Shown: positions 33,767 through 43,963, counted from the stretch's first letter. The stretch is 64,000 nt of DNA from Agrobacterium tumefaciens_K (GCF_031801495.1 NZ_JAOEGC010000001.1:682001-746000); one strand, 5' to 3'. Numbers and translations: made by a program. The notes: a model not told the origin generated them from the letters alone.

Positions 33767-35026
33767 ATGCCAGGGAACGAAACTTCAAGCGGGACGACAT
33801 TCCACACGCCCGTGACGCTATGGCGGAATGCCCGGCTCGCAACGCTCGATCCGGCGATGTCCGGCCTCGGAATCGTCGAGAACGGAGCGATTGCCGTTCG
33901 TGCCGGGCGCATCGTTTTTGCCGGATCTGAGGCCGCTCTCCCGACAGACCTTCTGGCGGCAGCACAGATCATTGACTGCGAAGAACGCTGGATCACCCCC
34001 GCCCTCATCGATTGCCACACCCATCTGGTGTTTGGCGGCAATCGGGCCATGGAATTCGAGATGCGCCTTAACGGCGCAACCTATGAAGAGATTTCCCGCG
34101 CAGGCGGCGGCATAGTGTCTTCGGTACGCGACACGCGCGCACTTTCGGAAGAAGCATTGGTGGCGCAGGCTCTGCCGCGTCTCGATACCCTGCTGGCCGA
34201 GGGGATTTCGACCATCGAGATCAAGTCCGGTTATGGCCTCGATATCGAAACGGAACTGAAGATGCTGCGTGTGGCGCGAAGGCTGCAAACGCTTCGGCCT
34301 GTCCGCATCGTCACCAGCTATCTGGCCGCCCATACAACGCCCCCAGACTATAAGGGTCGTAACGCAGATTATATAAGTGATGTGGTTCTGCCGGGGATGG
34401 AGAGAGCCCACACCGAAGGTCTGGTCGATGCCGTCGATGGCTTTTGTGAAGGCATCGCCTTTTCCGTGGAAGACATGCGTCGCGTTTTCGAAAAGGCGAA
34501 GCAGCTCGGCCTGCCGGTAAAGCTGCATGCGGAACAGCTCTCCAATCTTGGAGGCGCGGAACTCGCCGCATCCCATAACGCGCTTTCGGCCGATCATCTG
34601 GAATATCTGGATGAAGCTGGCGCAAAAGCGCTTGCCACAGCCGGAACGGTTGCCGTGCTGCTGCCCGGCGCCTTTTATGCGTTGCGTGAAAAACAGGCGC
34701 CGCCTGTTCAGGCGCTGCGGGACGCCGGAGCCGACATCGCACTTGCGACCGATTGCAATCCCGGCACCTCACCGCTGACGTCCCTGCTGCTGACCATGAA
34801 CATGGGCGCGACGCTTTTCCGCCTGACGGTGGATGAATGCCTGACAGCAACGACCCGCAATGCCGCCAGGGCGCTTGGCCTTCTTTCGGAAACCGGCACG
34901 CTGGAGGCCGGAAAGTCCGCCGATTTCGCCATCTGGAACATCGGTCGACCGGCCGAGCTTGTCTACCGCATCGGCTTCAATCCCCTCCATAGCCGCATTT
35001 TCAAGGGAGAGACGGTTTCCCCATGA
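33767..35026 (+). CDS. hutI: Imidazolonepropionase
   Basis: ATG 33767 gives 419 aa, the normal size; the frame is open further upstream, but that stretch is antisense to hutF. Amidohydrolase motifs include PALIDCHTHLVFGGNR, HAEQLSN and ATDCNPGTS. The enzyme opens 4-imidazolone-5-propionate to N-formimino-glutamate, the third step of histidine breakdown. It overlaps hutH by ATGA. Confidence 0.92.
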   Translation: MPGNETSSGTTFHTPVTLWRNARLATLDPAMSGLGIVENGAIAVRAGRIVFAGSEAALPTDLLAAAQIIDCEERWITPALIDCHTHLVFGGNRAMEFEMRLNGATYEEISRAGGGIVSSVRDTRALSEEALVAQALPRLDTLLAEGISTIEIKSGYGLDIETELKMLRVARRLQTLRPVRIVTSYLAAHTTPPDYKGRNADYISDVVLPGMERAHTEGLVDAVDGFCEGIAFSVEDMRRVFEKAKQLGLPVKLHAEQLSNLGGAELAASHNALSADHLEYLDEAGAKALATAGTVAVLLPGAFYALREKQAPPVQALRDAGADIALATDCNPGTSPLTSLLLTMNMGATLFRLTVDECLTATTRNAARALGLLSETGTLEAGKSADFAIWNIGRPAELVYRIGFNPLHSRIFKGETVSP

Positions 35027-36558
35027 CAACAACACTTCATCCGGGCAGCGTATCGCTTGCCGATCTTGCAACGATCTACTGGAACAACGGGGCTGCCAGA
35101 CTTGACCGCTCTTTCGATGCCGGCATCGAGAAAGCAGCGCGGCGTATTGCCGAAATCGCCGCGGGCAATGCCCCGGTCTACGGTATCAACACCGGATTTG
35201 GCAAACTTGCCTCGATCAAGATCGATGCCGCCGATGTTGCGACGTTGCAGCGCAATCTCATTCTGTCGCATTGCTGTGGTGTCGGCGCACCGCTGCCGGA
35301 AAACGTCGTCCGCCTCATCATGGCGCTGAAGCTGATTTCGCTTGGCCGCGGCGCGTCGGGCGTCCGTCTGGAACTCATCCGGCTGATCGAAGGCATGCTG
35401 GAAAAAGGCGTAATTCCGCTGATTCCTGAAAAAGGCTCGGTCGGTGCATCGGGCGACCTTGCTCCGCTTGCCCATATGGCTGCGGTGATGATGGGCGAAG
35501 GTGAGGCCTTTTATCAGAATGCGCTTTTGCCGGCCGCAGAAGCCCTTGCCAAAGCCGGGCTCCAACCGGTCGTTCTGGCTGCGAAGGAGGGACTTGCCCT
35601 CATCAACGGCACACAGACCTCCACGGCGCTGGCCCTTGCCGGACTTTTCCGCGCCCACCGCGCCGCGCAAGCCGCATTGATTACCGGCGCGTTGTCCACC
35701 GATGCCGCCATGGGTTCATCCGCACCGTTTCATCCCGACATCCACACGCTCCGTGGCCACAAGGGCCAGATCGATGCCGGAGCCGCACTGCGCCAGCTTC
35801 TCGAAGGCTCGGAGATCCGCGTCAGCCATATGGAAGGTGACGAGCGCGTGCAGGATCCCTACTGCATTCGCTGCCAGCCACAGGTGGATGGCGCTTGCCT
35901 CGACCTGCTTCGTCAGGTGGCGCGCACGCTGGAAATCGAAGCCAACGCTGTCACTGACAATCCGCTGGTGCTTTCCGACAATTCGGTCGTATCTGGGGGC
36001 AACTTCCACGCCGAGCCGGTGGCCTTTGCAGCTGACCAGACTGCCCTTGCGATCTGCGAGATAGGCGCGATTGCGCAGCGGCGTATTGCTCTTCTGGTCG
36101 ATCCCTCCCTCTCCTATGGCCTGCCTGCATTCCTTTCGAAAAAACCCGGCCTGAATTCCGGCCTGATGATCGCCGAAGTCACATCTGCGGCGCTGATGAG
36201 CGAGAACAAGCAGATGTCGCATCCGGCCTCGGTCGATTCGACGCCGACATCTGCCAATCAGGAAGATCACGTTTCCATGGCCTGCCATGGTGCGCGTCGC
36301 CTTCTGGCAATGACCGAAAATCTTTTCGCCATTCTCGGCATCGAGGCGCTTTCGGCCGTTCAGGGCGTTGAACTGCGCGGGCCGCTGAAGACCAGCGCCG
36401 AACTGCAAAAGGTCATCGTCGTTTTGCGCACGGCGATCCCATCTCTGGAAGACGATCGTTACATGGCGCCGGATCTGAAAGCCGCATCGGAGCTGATTGC
36501 AACAGGCGCACTCGTTTCGGCGGTGTCGGCGGATATCCTGCCGAAGCTGGAGGTGTGA
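35023..36558 (+). CDS. hutH: Histidine ammonia-lyase
   Basis: The 511-aa protein has an intact MIO-forming Ala142-Ser143-Gly144 tripeptide in KGSVGASGDLAPLAH, at the position known from Pseudomonas HutH. The active-site YGINTGFG and QDPYCIRCQPQ motifs are present. It deaminates histidine to urocanate. The start overlaps the hutI stop and hutG begins one base after its stop. Confidence 0.93.
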   Translation: MTTTLHPGSVSLADLATIYWNNGAARLDRSFDAGIEKAARRIAEIAAGNAPVYGINTGFGKLASIKIDAADVATLQRNLILSHCCGVGAPLPENVVRLIMALKLISLGRGASGVRLELIRLIEGMLEKGVIPLIPEKGSVGASGDLAPLAHMAAVMMGEGEAFYQNALLPAAEALAKAGLQPVVLAAKEGLALINGTQTSTALALAGLFRAHRAAQAALITGALSTDAAMGSSAPFHPDIHTLRGHKGQIDAGAALRQLLEGSEIRVSHMEGDERVQDPYCIRCQPQVDGACLDLLRQVARTLEIEANAVTDNPLVLSDNSVVSGGNFHAEPVAFAADQTALAICEIGAIAQRRIALLVDPSLSYGLPAFLSKKPGLNSGLMIAEVTSAALMSENKQMSHPASVDSTPTSANQEDHVSMACHGARRLLAMTENLFAILGIEALSAVQGVELRGPLKTSAELQKVIVVLRTAIPSLEDDRYMAPDLKAASELIATGALVSAVSADILPKLEV

Positions 36559-36559
36559 C

Positions 36560-37375
36560 GTGGCGATCTTCGAACTCAAGCAAGGCTCCTCGCCCGTCAT
36601 TCTGGCCTTTCCGCACACCGGTACCGAGGTTCCGGCAGATATACGGGATCGCCTGAACGACAACGGCAAAATCCTCGCCGATACCGACTGGCATATTCAC
36701 GATCTCTACGCAGGGCTTCTGGAGGACGCCACGACAGTGCGAGCCACGTTCCATCGCTACGTGATTGACGCCAACCGTGATCCGGCGGGGGTGAGCCTCT
36801 ATCCAGGCCAGAATACCACCAGCCTCGTGCCGGAAACGGATTTCGACGGAAAAGCAATATGGAAAGCAGGAGAAGAGCCGGGCGAAACCGACATCGCCCG
36901 CCGACTTGAGACATTTCATGCGCCATACCATGCAGCACTTACCGCTGAAGTCGCGCGTGTAAAAGCCATCCATGGTATTGCGATCCTGTATGATTGCCAT
37001 TCGATCCGCTCGCATATTCCGTTCCTGTTCGAAGGCAAACTGCCGGATTTCAACATCGGCACGGACATTGGCAGAACCTGCGCCGCGCAGATCGAAAAGA
37101 TCGCTGTCGATGTGACGGGCGCAGCCGAAGGCTACACCAGCATCCTGAACGGCCGTTTCAAGGGCGGCTGGACGACACGCCACTACGGCAGACCGGAAAC
37201 CGGCGTTCACGCCATCCAGATGGAGCTGGCGCAATCCACCCATCTCAAAAGTGAAACGCCGCCCTTCGCCTACGACGCCGACAAGGCCACTCACCTTCGC
37301 ACCCATCTCAAAACCATTCTGACGCGCCTCGAAAAATTCGCGCTCGACATGAAACGACAAGGGGAAAAAACATGA
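36560..37375 (+). CDS. hutG: N-formylglutamate deformylase
   Basis: GTG 36560 is the chosen start (271 aa), directly behind the hutH stop with GGAGG within the end of hutH. The FGase fold shows FPHTGTEVP, DWHIHDLY, YDCHSIRSHIP and GRFKGGWTTRHYG. It produces glutamate and formate in the last step of the five-step pathway that starts with HutF. It overlaps hutU by ATGA. Confidence 0.9.
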   Translation: MAIFELKQGSSPVILAFPHTGTEVPADIRDRLNDNGKILADTDWHIHDLYAGLLEDATTVRATFHRYVIDANRDPAGVSLYPGQNTTSLVPETDFDGKAIWKAGEEPGETDIARRLETFHAPYHAALTAEVARVKAIHGIAILYDCHSIRSHIPFLFEGKLPDFNIGTDIGRTCAAQIEKIAVDVTGAAEGYTSILNGRFKGGWTTRHYGRPETGVHAIQMELAQSTHLKSETPPFAYDADKATHLRTHLKTILTRLEKFALDMKRQGEKT

Positions 37376-39057
37376 CCAATCCGCGCCATAACATCCGCGA
37401 CGTCCGCGCACCGCAGGGTACAGAACTCAATGCGAAAAGCTGGATGACAGAAGCGCCGCTTCGCATGCTGATGAACAATCTCGACCCTGATGTGGCAGAG
37501 AACCCGCATGAACTGGTCGTCTATGGCGGTATCGGCCGCGCCGCCCGCACATGGGACGATTTCGACCGCATCGTTGCAACACTGAAGGATCTCAACGAGG
37601 ACGAAACGCTCGTCGTTCAGTCCGGCAAGCCGGTCGGCGTATTCCGCACCCACAAGGATGCACCCCGCGTGTTGATTGCCAATTCCAATCTGGTTCCGCA
37701 CTGGGCGACCTGGGATCATTTCAACGAGCTGGATAGACGAGGTTTGGCCATGTACGGCCAGATGACGGCCGGTTCGTGGATCTACATCGGCACGCAGGGC
37801 ATCGTTCAGGGTACCTATGAAACCTTCGTCGAGGCTGGTCGGCAGCATTATAACGGCAACCTCAAGGGCAAATGGATCCTGACCGGCGGGTTGGGCGGCA
37901 TGGGCGGCGCGCAGCCCTTGGCGGCCGTGATGGCGGGTGCCTGCTGCCTTGCCGTCGAAAGCGACGAAACGCGTATCGATTTCCGCCTGCGCACCCGTTA
38001 TGTGGACGAAAAGGCGAAGACGCTGGATGAAGCGCTGGCGCTTATCGACAAATGGACCAAGGCGGGAGAAGCCAAGTCCGTCGGCTTGCTCGGCAACGCC
38101 GCCGAAATCTTTCCGGAACTCGTCAAACGCATGGAGGCTGGGGGCCCACGCCCCGATATCGTGACCGATCAGACCTCCGCCCACGACCCCCTCAACGGGT
38201 ATCTTCCAATTGGCTGGACCGTTGCCGAACACAAAGCCAAGCGCGAAAGCGACCCGAAAGCTGTCGAAGCTGCTGCCCGCGCCTCCATGAAACAACACGT
38301 CGAGGCCATGGTCGCCTTCTGGGATGCCGGAGTGCCGACGCTGGATTACGGTAACAACATCCGGCAGGTCGCCAGAGACGAGGGCTTGGAAAACGCCTTC
38401 GCCTTCCCCGGCTTTGTGCCTGCCTATATCCGCCCCCTGTTTTGCCGCGGCATCGGCCCGTTCCGCTGGGCCGCTCTCTCGGGCGATCCGGAAGACATCT
38501 ACAAGACCGACGCTAAGGTGAAGGAGCTGCTGCCCGACAACAAGCACCTGCACAACTGGCTGGACATGGCCCGCGAGCGCATCGCATTTCAGGGTCTTCC
38601 CGCCCGCATCTGCTGGGTCGGCCTCGGCGACCGCCACAAGCTCGGCCTTGCCTTTAACGAGATGGTCAGGAACGGTGAGCTGAAAGCGCCGGTCGTCATC
38701 GGTCGCGATCATCTCGATAGCGGCTCGGTTGCCTCGCCGAACCGCGAAACCGAAGCGATGAAAGACGGTTCGGACGCCGTGTCTGACTGGCCGCTGCTCA
38801 ACGCGCTGCTTAACACCGCGTCGGGCGCAACCTGGGTTTCGCTGCACCATGGCGGCGGGGTCGGCATGGGCTTCAGCCAACATTCCGGCATGGTCATATG
38901 CGCCGATGGCACGGAGGATGCGGCGCGCCGTATTGAGCGGGTTCTATGGAACGATCCGGCAACCGGTGTCATGCGCCATGCCGATGCCGGCTACGACATC
39001 GCCATCGATTGCGCCAGAGAACAGGGGCTTCGCCTGCCCGGCATATTGGGAAACTGA
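37372..39057 (+). CDS. hutU: Urocanate hydratase
   Basis: The 561-aa protein is typical in size, with the conserved RAPQGTELNAKSW start, the GGLGGMGGAQPLAAVMAG NAD+-binding loop and the QGLPARICWVGLGDR motif containing the active-site cysteine. It hydrates urocanate to imidazolone propionate. It is the last of the four tightly overlapping plus-strand hut genes. Confidence 0.93.
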   Translation: MTNPRHNIRDVRAPQGTELNAKSWMTEAPLRMLMNNLDPDVAENPHELVVYGGIGRAARTWDDFDRIVATLKDLNEDETLVVQSGKPVGVFRTHKDAPRVLIANSNLVPHWATWDHFNELDRRGLAMYGQMTAGSWIYIGTQGIVQGTYETFVEAGRQHYNGNLKGKWILTGGLGGMGGAQPLAAVMAGACCLAVESDETRIDFRLRTRYVDEKAKTLDEALALIDKWTKAGEAKSVGLLGNAAEIFPELVKRMEAGGPRPDIVTDQTSAHDPLNGYLPIGWTVAEHKAKRESDPKAVEAAARASMKQHVEAMVAFWDAGVPTLDYGNNIRQVARDEGLENAFAFPGFVPAYIRPLFCRGIGPFRWAALSGDPEDIYKTDAKVKELLPDNKHLHNWLDMARERIAFQGLPARICWVGLGDRHKLGLAFNEMVRNGELKAPVVIGRDHLDSGSVASPNRETEAMKDGSDAVSDWPLLNALLNTASGATWVSLHHGGGVGMGFSQHSGMVICADGTEDAARRIERVLWNDPATGVMRHADAGYDIAIDCAREQGLRLPGILGN

Positions 39058-39262
39058 AAAAGAAGCCCGGCGTTGAAACTTCTGCCGGTTTGCCGCCGTA
39101 TTGATGTTCGACGGTCGAAACGGCAGGCGTTGCGGGCACATCTTCCGTGTCCGACGGTACGGCTGGGGTTTTGAACACCAGCCGCCACCACACCACCTGT
39201 TCACGAGTATTCGGTGTGTCGGTGCACGGTCTTGAAAAGACTTTCGGAGCAATTGGCCGACG

Positions 39263-40294
39263 ATGGGACGGATGGCTTTCCAGAAAATGCCGCATCGGCC
39301 GCTTAAACTGGCTTTATTATTTGTTCTGGGAGTCGTCCTTGTTTCTTCGCATGGGGTGAGCGTGACTTCTGAAGCCGGAGAGTATCGGCCGGTGCGCATT
39401 GATGTAGGCGGCTACAAGCTCAACAGCCTGCTCATCGAGCCGGGGCCGAACGCCGATCTTCCGCCAATCATCTTTATTCATGGTGCAAGCGCCAGCCTCT
39501 ACGATCCGGTTTTCTCGTTTCTTGACAAGCTTCGCGGCCGGGCGGAATTGCTGTTCGTCGACAGACCCGGACACGGCAATTCGGACATCGGCCCCAAAGA
39601 GAACATTCTGCCTGACGGGCAGGCGGATGCCTTGGCGCAGCTTATGAAAAAGCGAGGCATACCAAAAGCCATTGTGGTTGGTCATTCATTCGGCGGCGCC
39701 ATCGCAGCCGCACTCGCCGTTCGTCATCCGGACATGGTATCCGGCCTCGTATTTCTGTCACCCGCGGTATACCCATGGGATGGCGGCATCGCCTGGTACT
39801 ACACCGCAGCAAACGCGCCGTTGACCGGCCCGCTGTTCAGCACGTTCATCGCGCCGCCTGTCGGCCTTCTCGCAATAGATCAGGCGACACGCGGCGTGTT
39901 TGCCCCAAATGTCCGCCCGGCCGGTTACGTGGACGCAACGCGCGTGCTGGCAGCCCTGCGGCCGACGGCCTTTCGGCATAACGCTCGGGAGATTGCTTCT
40001 TTAAGTGAATGGGCACGCGCAGCTTCACCGGGCTATCGGCGAATCAAGGTGCCAACCGTCATCATTACCGGGGACAGGGACGACATTGTATCGCCAGACG
40101 TGCATTCCCGCCATCTGGCAAGAGATATCCGAGGCGCCACCCTCATCATCGTGCAAAATCTCGGTCACAAGTCAGATTACGTTGCAAGTGATCTTGCCAT
40201 TGCGGCCATTGAGGAGGTTGCAGGCAGGCCAAACAACCTGAAGCAAACGCAAATCACCCTGGAACAACGGATCCAGCACGATGGCAAACGTTGA
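39263..40294 (+). CDS. Membrane-anchored alpha/beta hydrolase
   Basis: The 343-aa protein starts at ATG 39263, with ATG 39272 as an alternative; neither has a strong ribosome site. An N-terminal hydrophobic segment (about residues 14-30) suggests a signal anchor. It has oxyanion FIHGASAS, nucleophile GHSFGGAIA, acid GDRDDIV and histidine GHKSD. The substrate is unknown; it resembles serine esterases and epoxide-hydrolase-like proteins. It lies between hutU and hutD on the same strand, but the 205-base gap before it suggests its own promoter. Confidence 0.7.
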   Translation: MGRMAFQKMPHRPLKLALLFVLGVVLVSSHGVSVTSEAGEYRPVRIDVGGYKLNSLLIEPGPNADLPPIIFIHGASASLYDPVFSFLDKLRGRAELLFVDRPGHGNSDIGPKENILPDGQADALAQLMKKRGIPKAIVVGHSFGGAIAAALAVRHPDMVSGLVFLSPAVYPWDGGIAWYYTAANAPLTGPLFSTFIAPPVGLLAIDQATRGVFAPNVRPAGYVDATRVLAALRPTAFRHNAREIASLSEWARAASPGYRRIKVPTVIITGDRDDIVSPDVHSRHLARDIRGATLIIVQNLGHKSDYVASDLAIAAIEEVAGRPNNLKQTQITLEQRIQHDGKR

Positions 40295-40327
40295 GAGAAT
40301 GGTGCGCTGGCACCCTGTGAGCGAGCA

Positions 40328-40897
40328 ATGAGAATATTATACGCAAAAGACTACAAACGCATGCCGTGGAAGAACGGTGGGGGCGAGACGGTGGAGATCG
40401 CCGTTTTTCCACCTGACGCCTCCGTCGAAACCTTCGACTGGCGCATAAGCATGGCAACCGTGGCCAGTGACGGACCGTTTTCCAGCTTCCCCGGCATCGA
40501 CCGCACGTTGTCGATCCTCGAAGGCGACGGCATGGCGCTCGCCATTGAAGACAGGACGCCCGTTCTTCTCACACAGGAAAGTGCGCCTCTACCTTTTCCA
40601 GCCGACGTTCGTGTCCATGCGACGCTGCCGAGTGGCCCGATCACCGATCTCAACGTCATGACACGTCGTGCAAAGTGGCGTCACAATGTTACCAAACATA
40701 TCGGCGCTTTACAGGTCACGGCACCACTAGGTGCCGTGCTTGTTCTTGCGCTTGATCCGCTGTCGGTGTCCGTTGCCGGTACCGATCTTCGTTTATCGGC
40801 TCTCGACAGTCTGCTTGCTGAAAGCGTCACGCCATTCAGCGTGACCCCCGATCACGCCGGAGGTGCATTTTTCCTGATCGAACTCGCACAGTTATAA
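40328..40897 (+). CDS. hutD: HutD family protein
   Basis: This 189-aa cupin-like protein has the HutD signature MPWKNGGGETVEIAVFP and DWRISMATVASDGPFS near the N-terminus. In Pseudomonas HutD accompanies hut genes and appears to limit hut expression by binding pathway intermediates; it is not one of the enzymes. Its position 34 bases after the hydrolase gene extends the hut region. It ends four bases from the convergent M81 gene, with no obvious terminator. Confidence 0.85.
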   Translation: MRILYAKDYKRMPWKNGGGETVEIAVFPPDASVETFDWRISMATVASDGPFSSFPGIDRTLSILEGDGMALAIEDRTPVLLTQESAPLPFPADVRVHATLPSGPITDLNVMTRRAKWRHNVTKHIGALQVTAPLGAVLVLALDPLSVSVAGTDLRLSALDSLLAESVTPFSVTPDHAGGAFFLIELAQL

Positions 40898-40901
40898 AGC
40901 G

Positions 40902-42380
40902 TCAATCCAGGCCGAGCGGATCGGCAACCCGGGGCCAAAGCTCGAGACTTGCCTTGCGGTAGTCCGTTCTCGACGGATCGGTCGGATAAGATGTCGGCGC
41001 GGCGATGTAGACGATCTCCGACGCAACCGGTGCATAACCTGCATGAAAGTGGTTGGTGGATTTCACCAGCAGCACATCTTTCCTGGCAAAGTCGATTCCG
41101 AGGTTGGAAAAGATATCCGGCTCATAAGTCTGCGTGCGGCTGGTGATGAGGATGATATCGATCTGCGTGCCTACGGGCCGAACGACTGCGGCACGCCCCA
41201 GCGTTACCCTGCTATTGCGGAAACTTTGCCAGCCAGATTCGGCGGTTCGGATGACTTTGACGCGGAAATCGAGAGGCTCTCCACCCTGCGGGCTGGATTT
41301 TCCGCCAATGCGCAGGTCGATTTCGGCCCCCTCGCCTGCCGCATGGCAAAACGAGACGGCGATCGGATCCCAGATCGTCGCGACGCCGATATTGCCCATG
41401 CCGCGCTCGACCATGCGCCGCAGGATGTGGGTGGCATCGCCAGCAACGCCACCTCCCGGGTTATCCCAGATATCCGATACGACTACGGGCATATCCGGAT
41501 GCTTGCTGCGAATTTCGAGAACCTTGTCCAGCCCGGCCTCGGTTTCAAGCATCGGCATGGCCGTCTGCCGGCGCATGGCATAAAGCTCATGGCCCAACTC
41601 TTTGGCCAGCGCATCACCCTTGGCCTTATCGCCATCGGTAACGACGACGATCCGGCTCCCCATGTCGGGAACATCGCCCGCCATAAAACCGTGAATTACG
41701 GAAATGGACAGGATACCGTCCTTACCTTCCATCGCTTTCAGCCGATCGACGTAAGACCGCATCGGCTCCCGGCTGGTGGGGTAGATGGTTATCATGCGGC
41801 AATCGAAGGTCGAGATCACGGGCTTTATCTCGCCACGCAGCGCTCGCAGCGCCAGTTCCACCACATGTTCGCCGCGCTCTTCGAAGTCCGTATGCGGAAA
41901 TTCGAGGAATGTCGCCATGATATCAAGGTTTTCGACACGTTGCGCGGTCAGATGGCTATGCGGATCGAACTCGGAAGCAATCAGCACGGCAGGACCGACA
42001 ATGGCGCGGACCCGTGCCAGAAAATCGCCTTCCGGATCATCATATCCCTGTGCGACCATTGCGCCATGCAGACCAAGAACCACCGCATCGACAGGAAGGG
42101 CTGCCTGAAGTTCGGCAAGGATCGTGTCACGCAAAGTTTCATAAGTCTTCCGCTGGATCAAACCGGCAGGCTCAGCCCAGCAGGATGTTCCCTCAATGAC
42201 CGTAAATCCTTCCGCCTTGCCCCGGCGACGAAGGATAGGAACGGGGGAAGAGCACAGGGTCGGCGTGTCGGGGTGTTCGCCCGGTCCCGCATAAAACGCG
42301 GCCTTGAAGGCGTCCATATCTGTCGGAACCGGAGAAAACGTGTTGGTTTCGGTTGCGAGCGATGCCGTGAAAATGCGCAT
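40902..42380 (-). CDS. M81 family metallopeptidase (MlrC-like)
   Basis: The 492-aa protein carries the MlrC/M81 layout: ATETNTFSP at the N-terminus, VVLGLHGAMVA, and a metal-binding SEFDPHSHLT, followed by the C-terminal MlrC domain with SDIWDNPGGGVAGD. MlrC cleaves microcystin fragments in sphingomonads, but rhizobial relatives cluster with small-molecule catabolism and their substrate is unknown. It is followed upstream in the same direction by a PLP enzyme and a RidA gene. Confidence 0.8.
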   Translation of the reverse strand: MRIFTASLATETNTFSPVPTDMDAFKAAFYAGPGEHPDTPTLCSSPVPILRRRGKAEGFTVIEGTSCWAEPAGLIQRKTYETLRDTILAELQAALPVDAVVLGLHGAMVAQGYDDPEGDFLARVRAIVGPAVLIASEFDPHSHLTAQRVENLDIMATFLEFPHTDFEERGEHVVELALRALRGEIKPVISTFDCRMITIYPTSREPMRSYVDRLKAMEGKDGILSISVIHGFMAGDVPDMGSRIVVVTDGDKAKGDALAKELGHELYAMRRQTAMPMLETEAGLDKVLEIRSKHPDMPVVVSDIWDNPGGGVAGDATHILRRMVERGMGNIGVATIWDPIAVSFCHAAGEGAEIDLRIGGKSSPQGGEPLDFRVKVIRTAESGWQSFRNSRVTLGRAAVVRPVGTQIDIILITSRTQTYEPDIFSNLGIDFARKDVLLVKSTNHFHAGYAPVASEIVYIAAPTSYPTDPSRTDYRKASLELWPRVADPLGLD

Positions 42381-42451
42381 GATTGCCGTTCTCGATGTGT
42401 GTTCGTCGATGGCGCTATATTCTTTTCGCCAAATTAATTAGCCGGGTAACT

Positions 42452-43537
42452 TCACCAGACGGCGCCGCGTGCCGCGACGTCTTCTACGCGCGTCACGATG
42501 CCGTTTCGATGAAAAACCATGCGGTCGAAAAGATTGCTGACGACACATGTATGATTCGGAACGACCTTCACGATATCGCCGATCTCGGGTCGCACATCGC
42601 AGCCAGACAGGTCCACCACCGCATGTTCTTCCGAGAGTGATACGATTCGTGCGCCGTCAAAGCCAACGATCTGGCCATAATCGCTGAACCCGAGAAGGTC
42701 TGATGTCAGCGCCTTGGAACCCGAATCCAGAATGGCGCGATCCGGTGTCGGCCTCGAAACCACAGTGGCCAGAACATGCATGGCGAGATCGACCTCGGTG
42801 CAGTGACCGGCCCGCACCATACTGCGATCATTATAGACATAGGTGCCTGCCCGGTGTTCGGTGGCGGACGGCACGAGATGCGCTGAGAAGAAATCCGGTG
42901 AACCGCCGCTGGAGCGAACCGGGCATTCAATGCCTTTCTCCGCCAGCAACGCCAAGGTCCGGACAATGAAGTCCTCGACCTTGTCAGCCCCACCCGGTGC
43001 CGGATATGTGAGGATACCCCTGAACCCCAGCCCCGGTGCTGCCGCGATCTTTTCAGCAAGTGCAACAGCCGCCTCCGGCGTCTGGACGCCGCAGCGCTTG
43101 CCACCCGTATCGCATTCCACCAGCACCGAAAGCGGTCTGGTCGCATCGAATGTCGCGGCAAGCCCGGCCACCGTCACGGAACTGTCGGCGACGACACAAA
43201 GTTTGCCGATCCGGACGTTCAAAGCCTTCAACCGCGAAAGCTTCGCAGCCCCAAGTATGTTATACGTAATAAGTATATCGTCGAAACCGGCTTCGGCGAA
43301 AACCTCCGCTTCGGTTACCTTCTGGCAGTTGATACCGATGGCACCGGCATCCATCTGCTGGCGTGCGACAGCCGGGATCTTGTGGGTCTTGATATGCGGC
43401 CGGAAAAGCTTGCCATGCGTATCGAGATAAGCCTGCGCTCGGAGGATATTGGCGGCAAGCCTGTCTTCGTCGATGACCGGCATCGGCGTTGCGATATGTT
43501 CGAGCGGTATGCCTTCAGCGGGCCAGGGATATGTCAT
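42452..43537 (-). CDS. PLP-dependent D-threonine aldolase / D-serine dehydratase-like enzyme
   Basis: The 361-aa fold-type III PLP enzyme has its PLP lysine in RPHIKTHK, an alanine-racemase-like N-terminal barrel, and the C-terminal D-serine-dehydratase-like domain with zinc ligands in PNHTCVVSNLFD. The family acts on D-beta-hydroxy amino acids by retro-aldol or elimination reactions. A RidA gene lies 30 bases upstream in the same orientation and an M81 gene follows, suggesting one operon. Confidence 0.82.
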   Translation of the reverse strand: MTYPWPAEGIPLEHIATPMPVIDEDRLAANILRAQAYLDTHGKLFRPHIKTHKIPAVARQQMDAGAIGINCQKVTEAEVFAEAGFDDILITYNILGAAKLSRLKALNVRIGKLCVVADSSVTVAGLAATFDATRPLSVLVECDTGGKRCGVQTPEAAVALAEKIAAAPGLGFRGILTYPAPGGADKVEDFIVRTLALLAEKGIECPVRSSGGSPDFFSAHLVPSATEHRAGTYVYNDRSMVRAGHCTEVDLAMHVLATVVSRPTPDRAILDSGSKALTSDLLGFSDYGQIVGFDGARIVSLSEEHAVVDLSGCDVRPEIGDIVKVVPNHTCVVSNLFDRMVFHRNGIVTRVEDVAARGAVW

Positions 43538-43567
43538 GATGAAACTTTCCGGACTAGGATAAGGCGT

Positions 43568-43963
43568 TCAGGCGAGCGGCTTGTAGGCAATCACGTCCAT
43601 TTCGACCTTTGCATCGACCATCAGCGGTGATTGTACGGTCGAACGCGCTGGCGGATGGTCGATGAAATGCCTCTGGAAAACGGCGTTGAAACTCGAAAAG
43701 TCCCTTGCGTCGTCAAGCCACACATTCACCTTCACCACATCGGCAAGCGTGCAGTCCGCAAGCGCAAGAACGTCCTTGATATTCGCCACGACCTGCTCCG
43801 TCTGGGCAACGATGCCACCCGTCACCACCTCACCGTCAACTGTCGGAACCTGTCCGGAAACATACACAAAATCTCCGGCGCGGACCGCTTTTGCGAAGGG
43901 TCGGCGCTGGCCTCCCGCCTGATTGTCTGCCGACTCGAAACGGATCAATGTGTGTTTGGCCAT
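43568..43963 (-). CDS. RidA family enamine/imine deaminase
   Basis: 131 aa from ATG 43963 is the usual RidA length; a longer frame begins at 43996. It has GGQRRPFAKAVRAGDFVYVSGQ and the C-terminal RSTVQSPLMVDAKVEMDVIAY, with the arginine that RidA uses to bind imino acids. It likely hydrolyses reactive enamines released by the neighbouring PLP enzyme. A TTTCATGAAA palindrome lies 17 bases upstream of its start. Confidence 0.85.
   Translation of the reverse strand: MAKHTLIRFESADNQAGGQRRPFAKAVRAGDFVYVSGQVPTVDGEVVTGGIVAQTEQVVANIKDVLALADCTLADVVKVNVWLDDARDFSSFNAVFQRHFIDHPPARSTVQSPLMVDAKVEMDVIAYKPLA

Noticed and set aside
37291..38883. 530-codon open frame on the minus strand
   Set aside because: It is antisense to hutU and the end of hutG, which are both clear.
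41043..42437. 464-codon open frame on the plus strand
   Set aside because: It is antisense to the M81 peptidase gene, whose motifs are intact.
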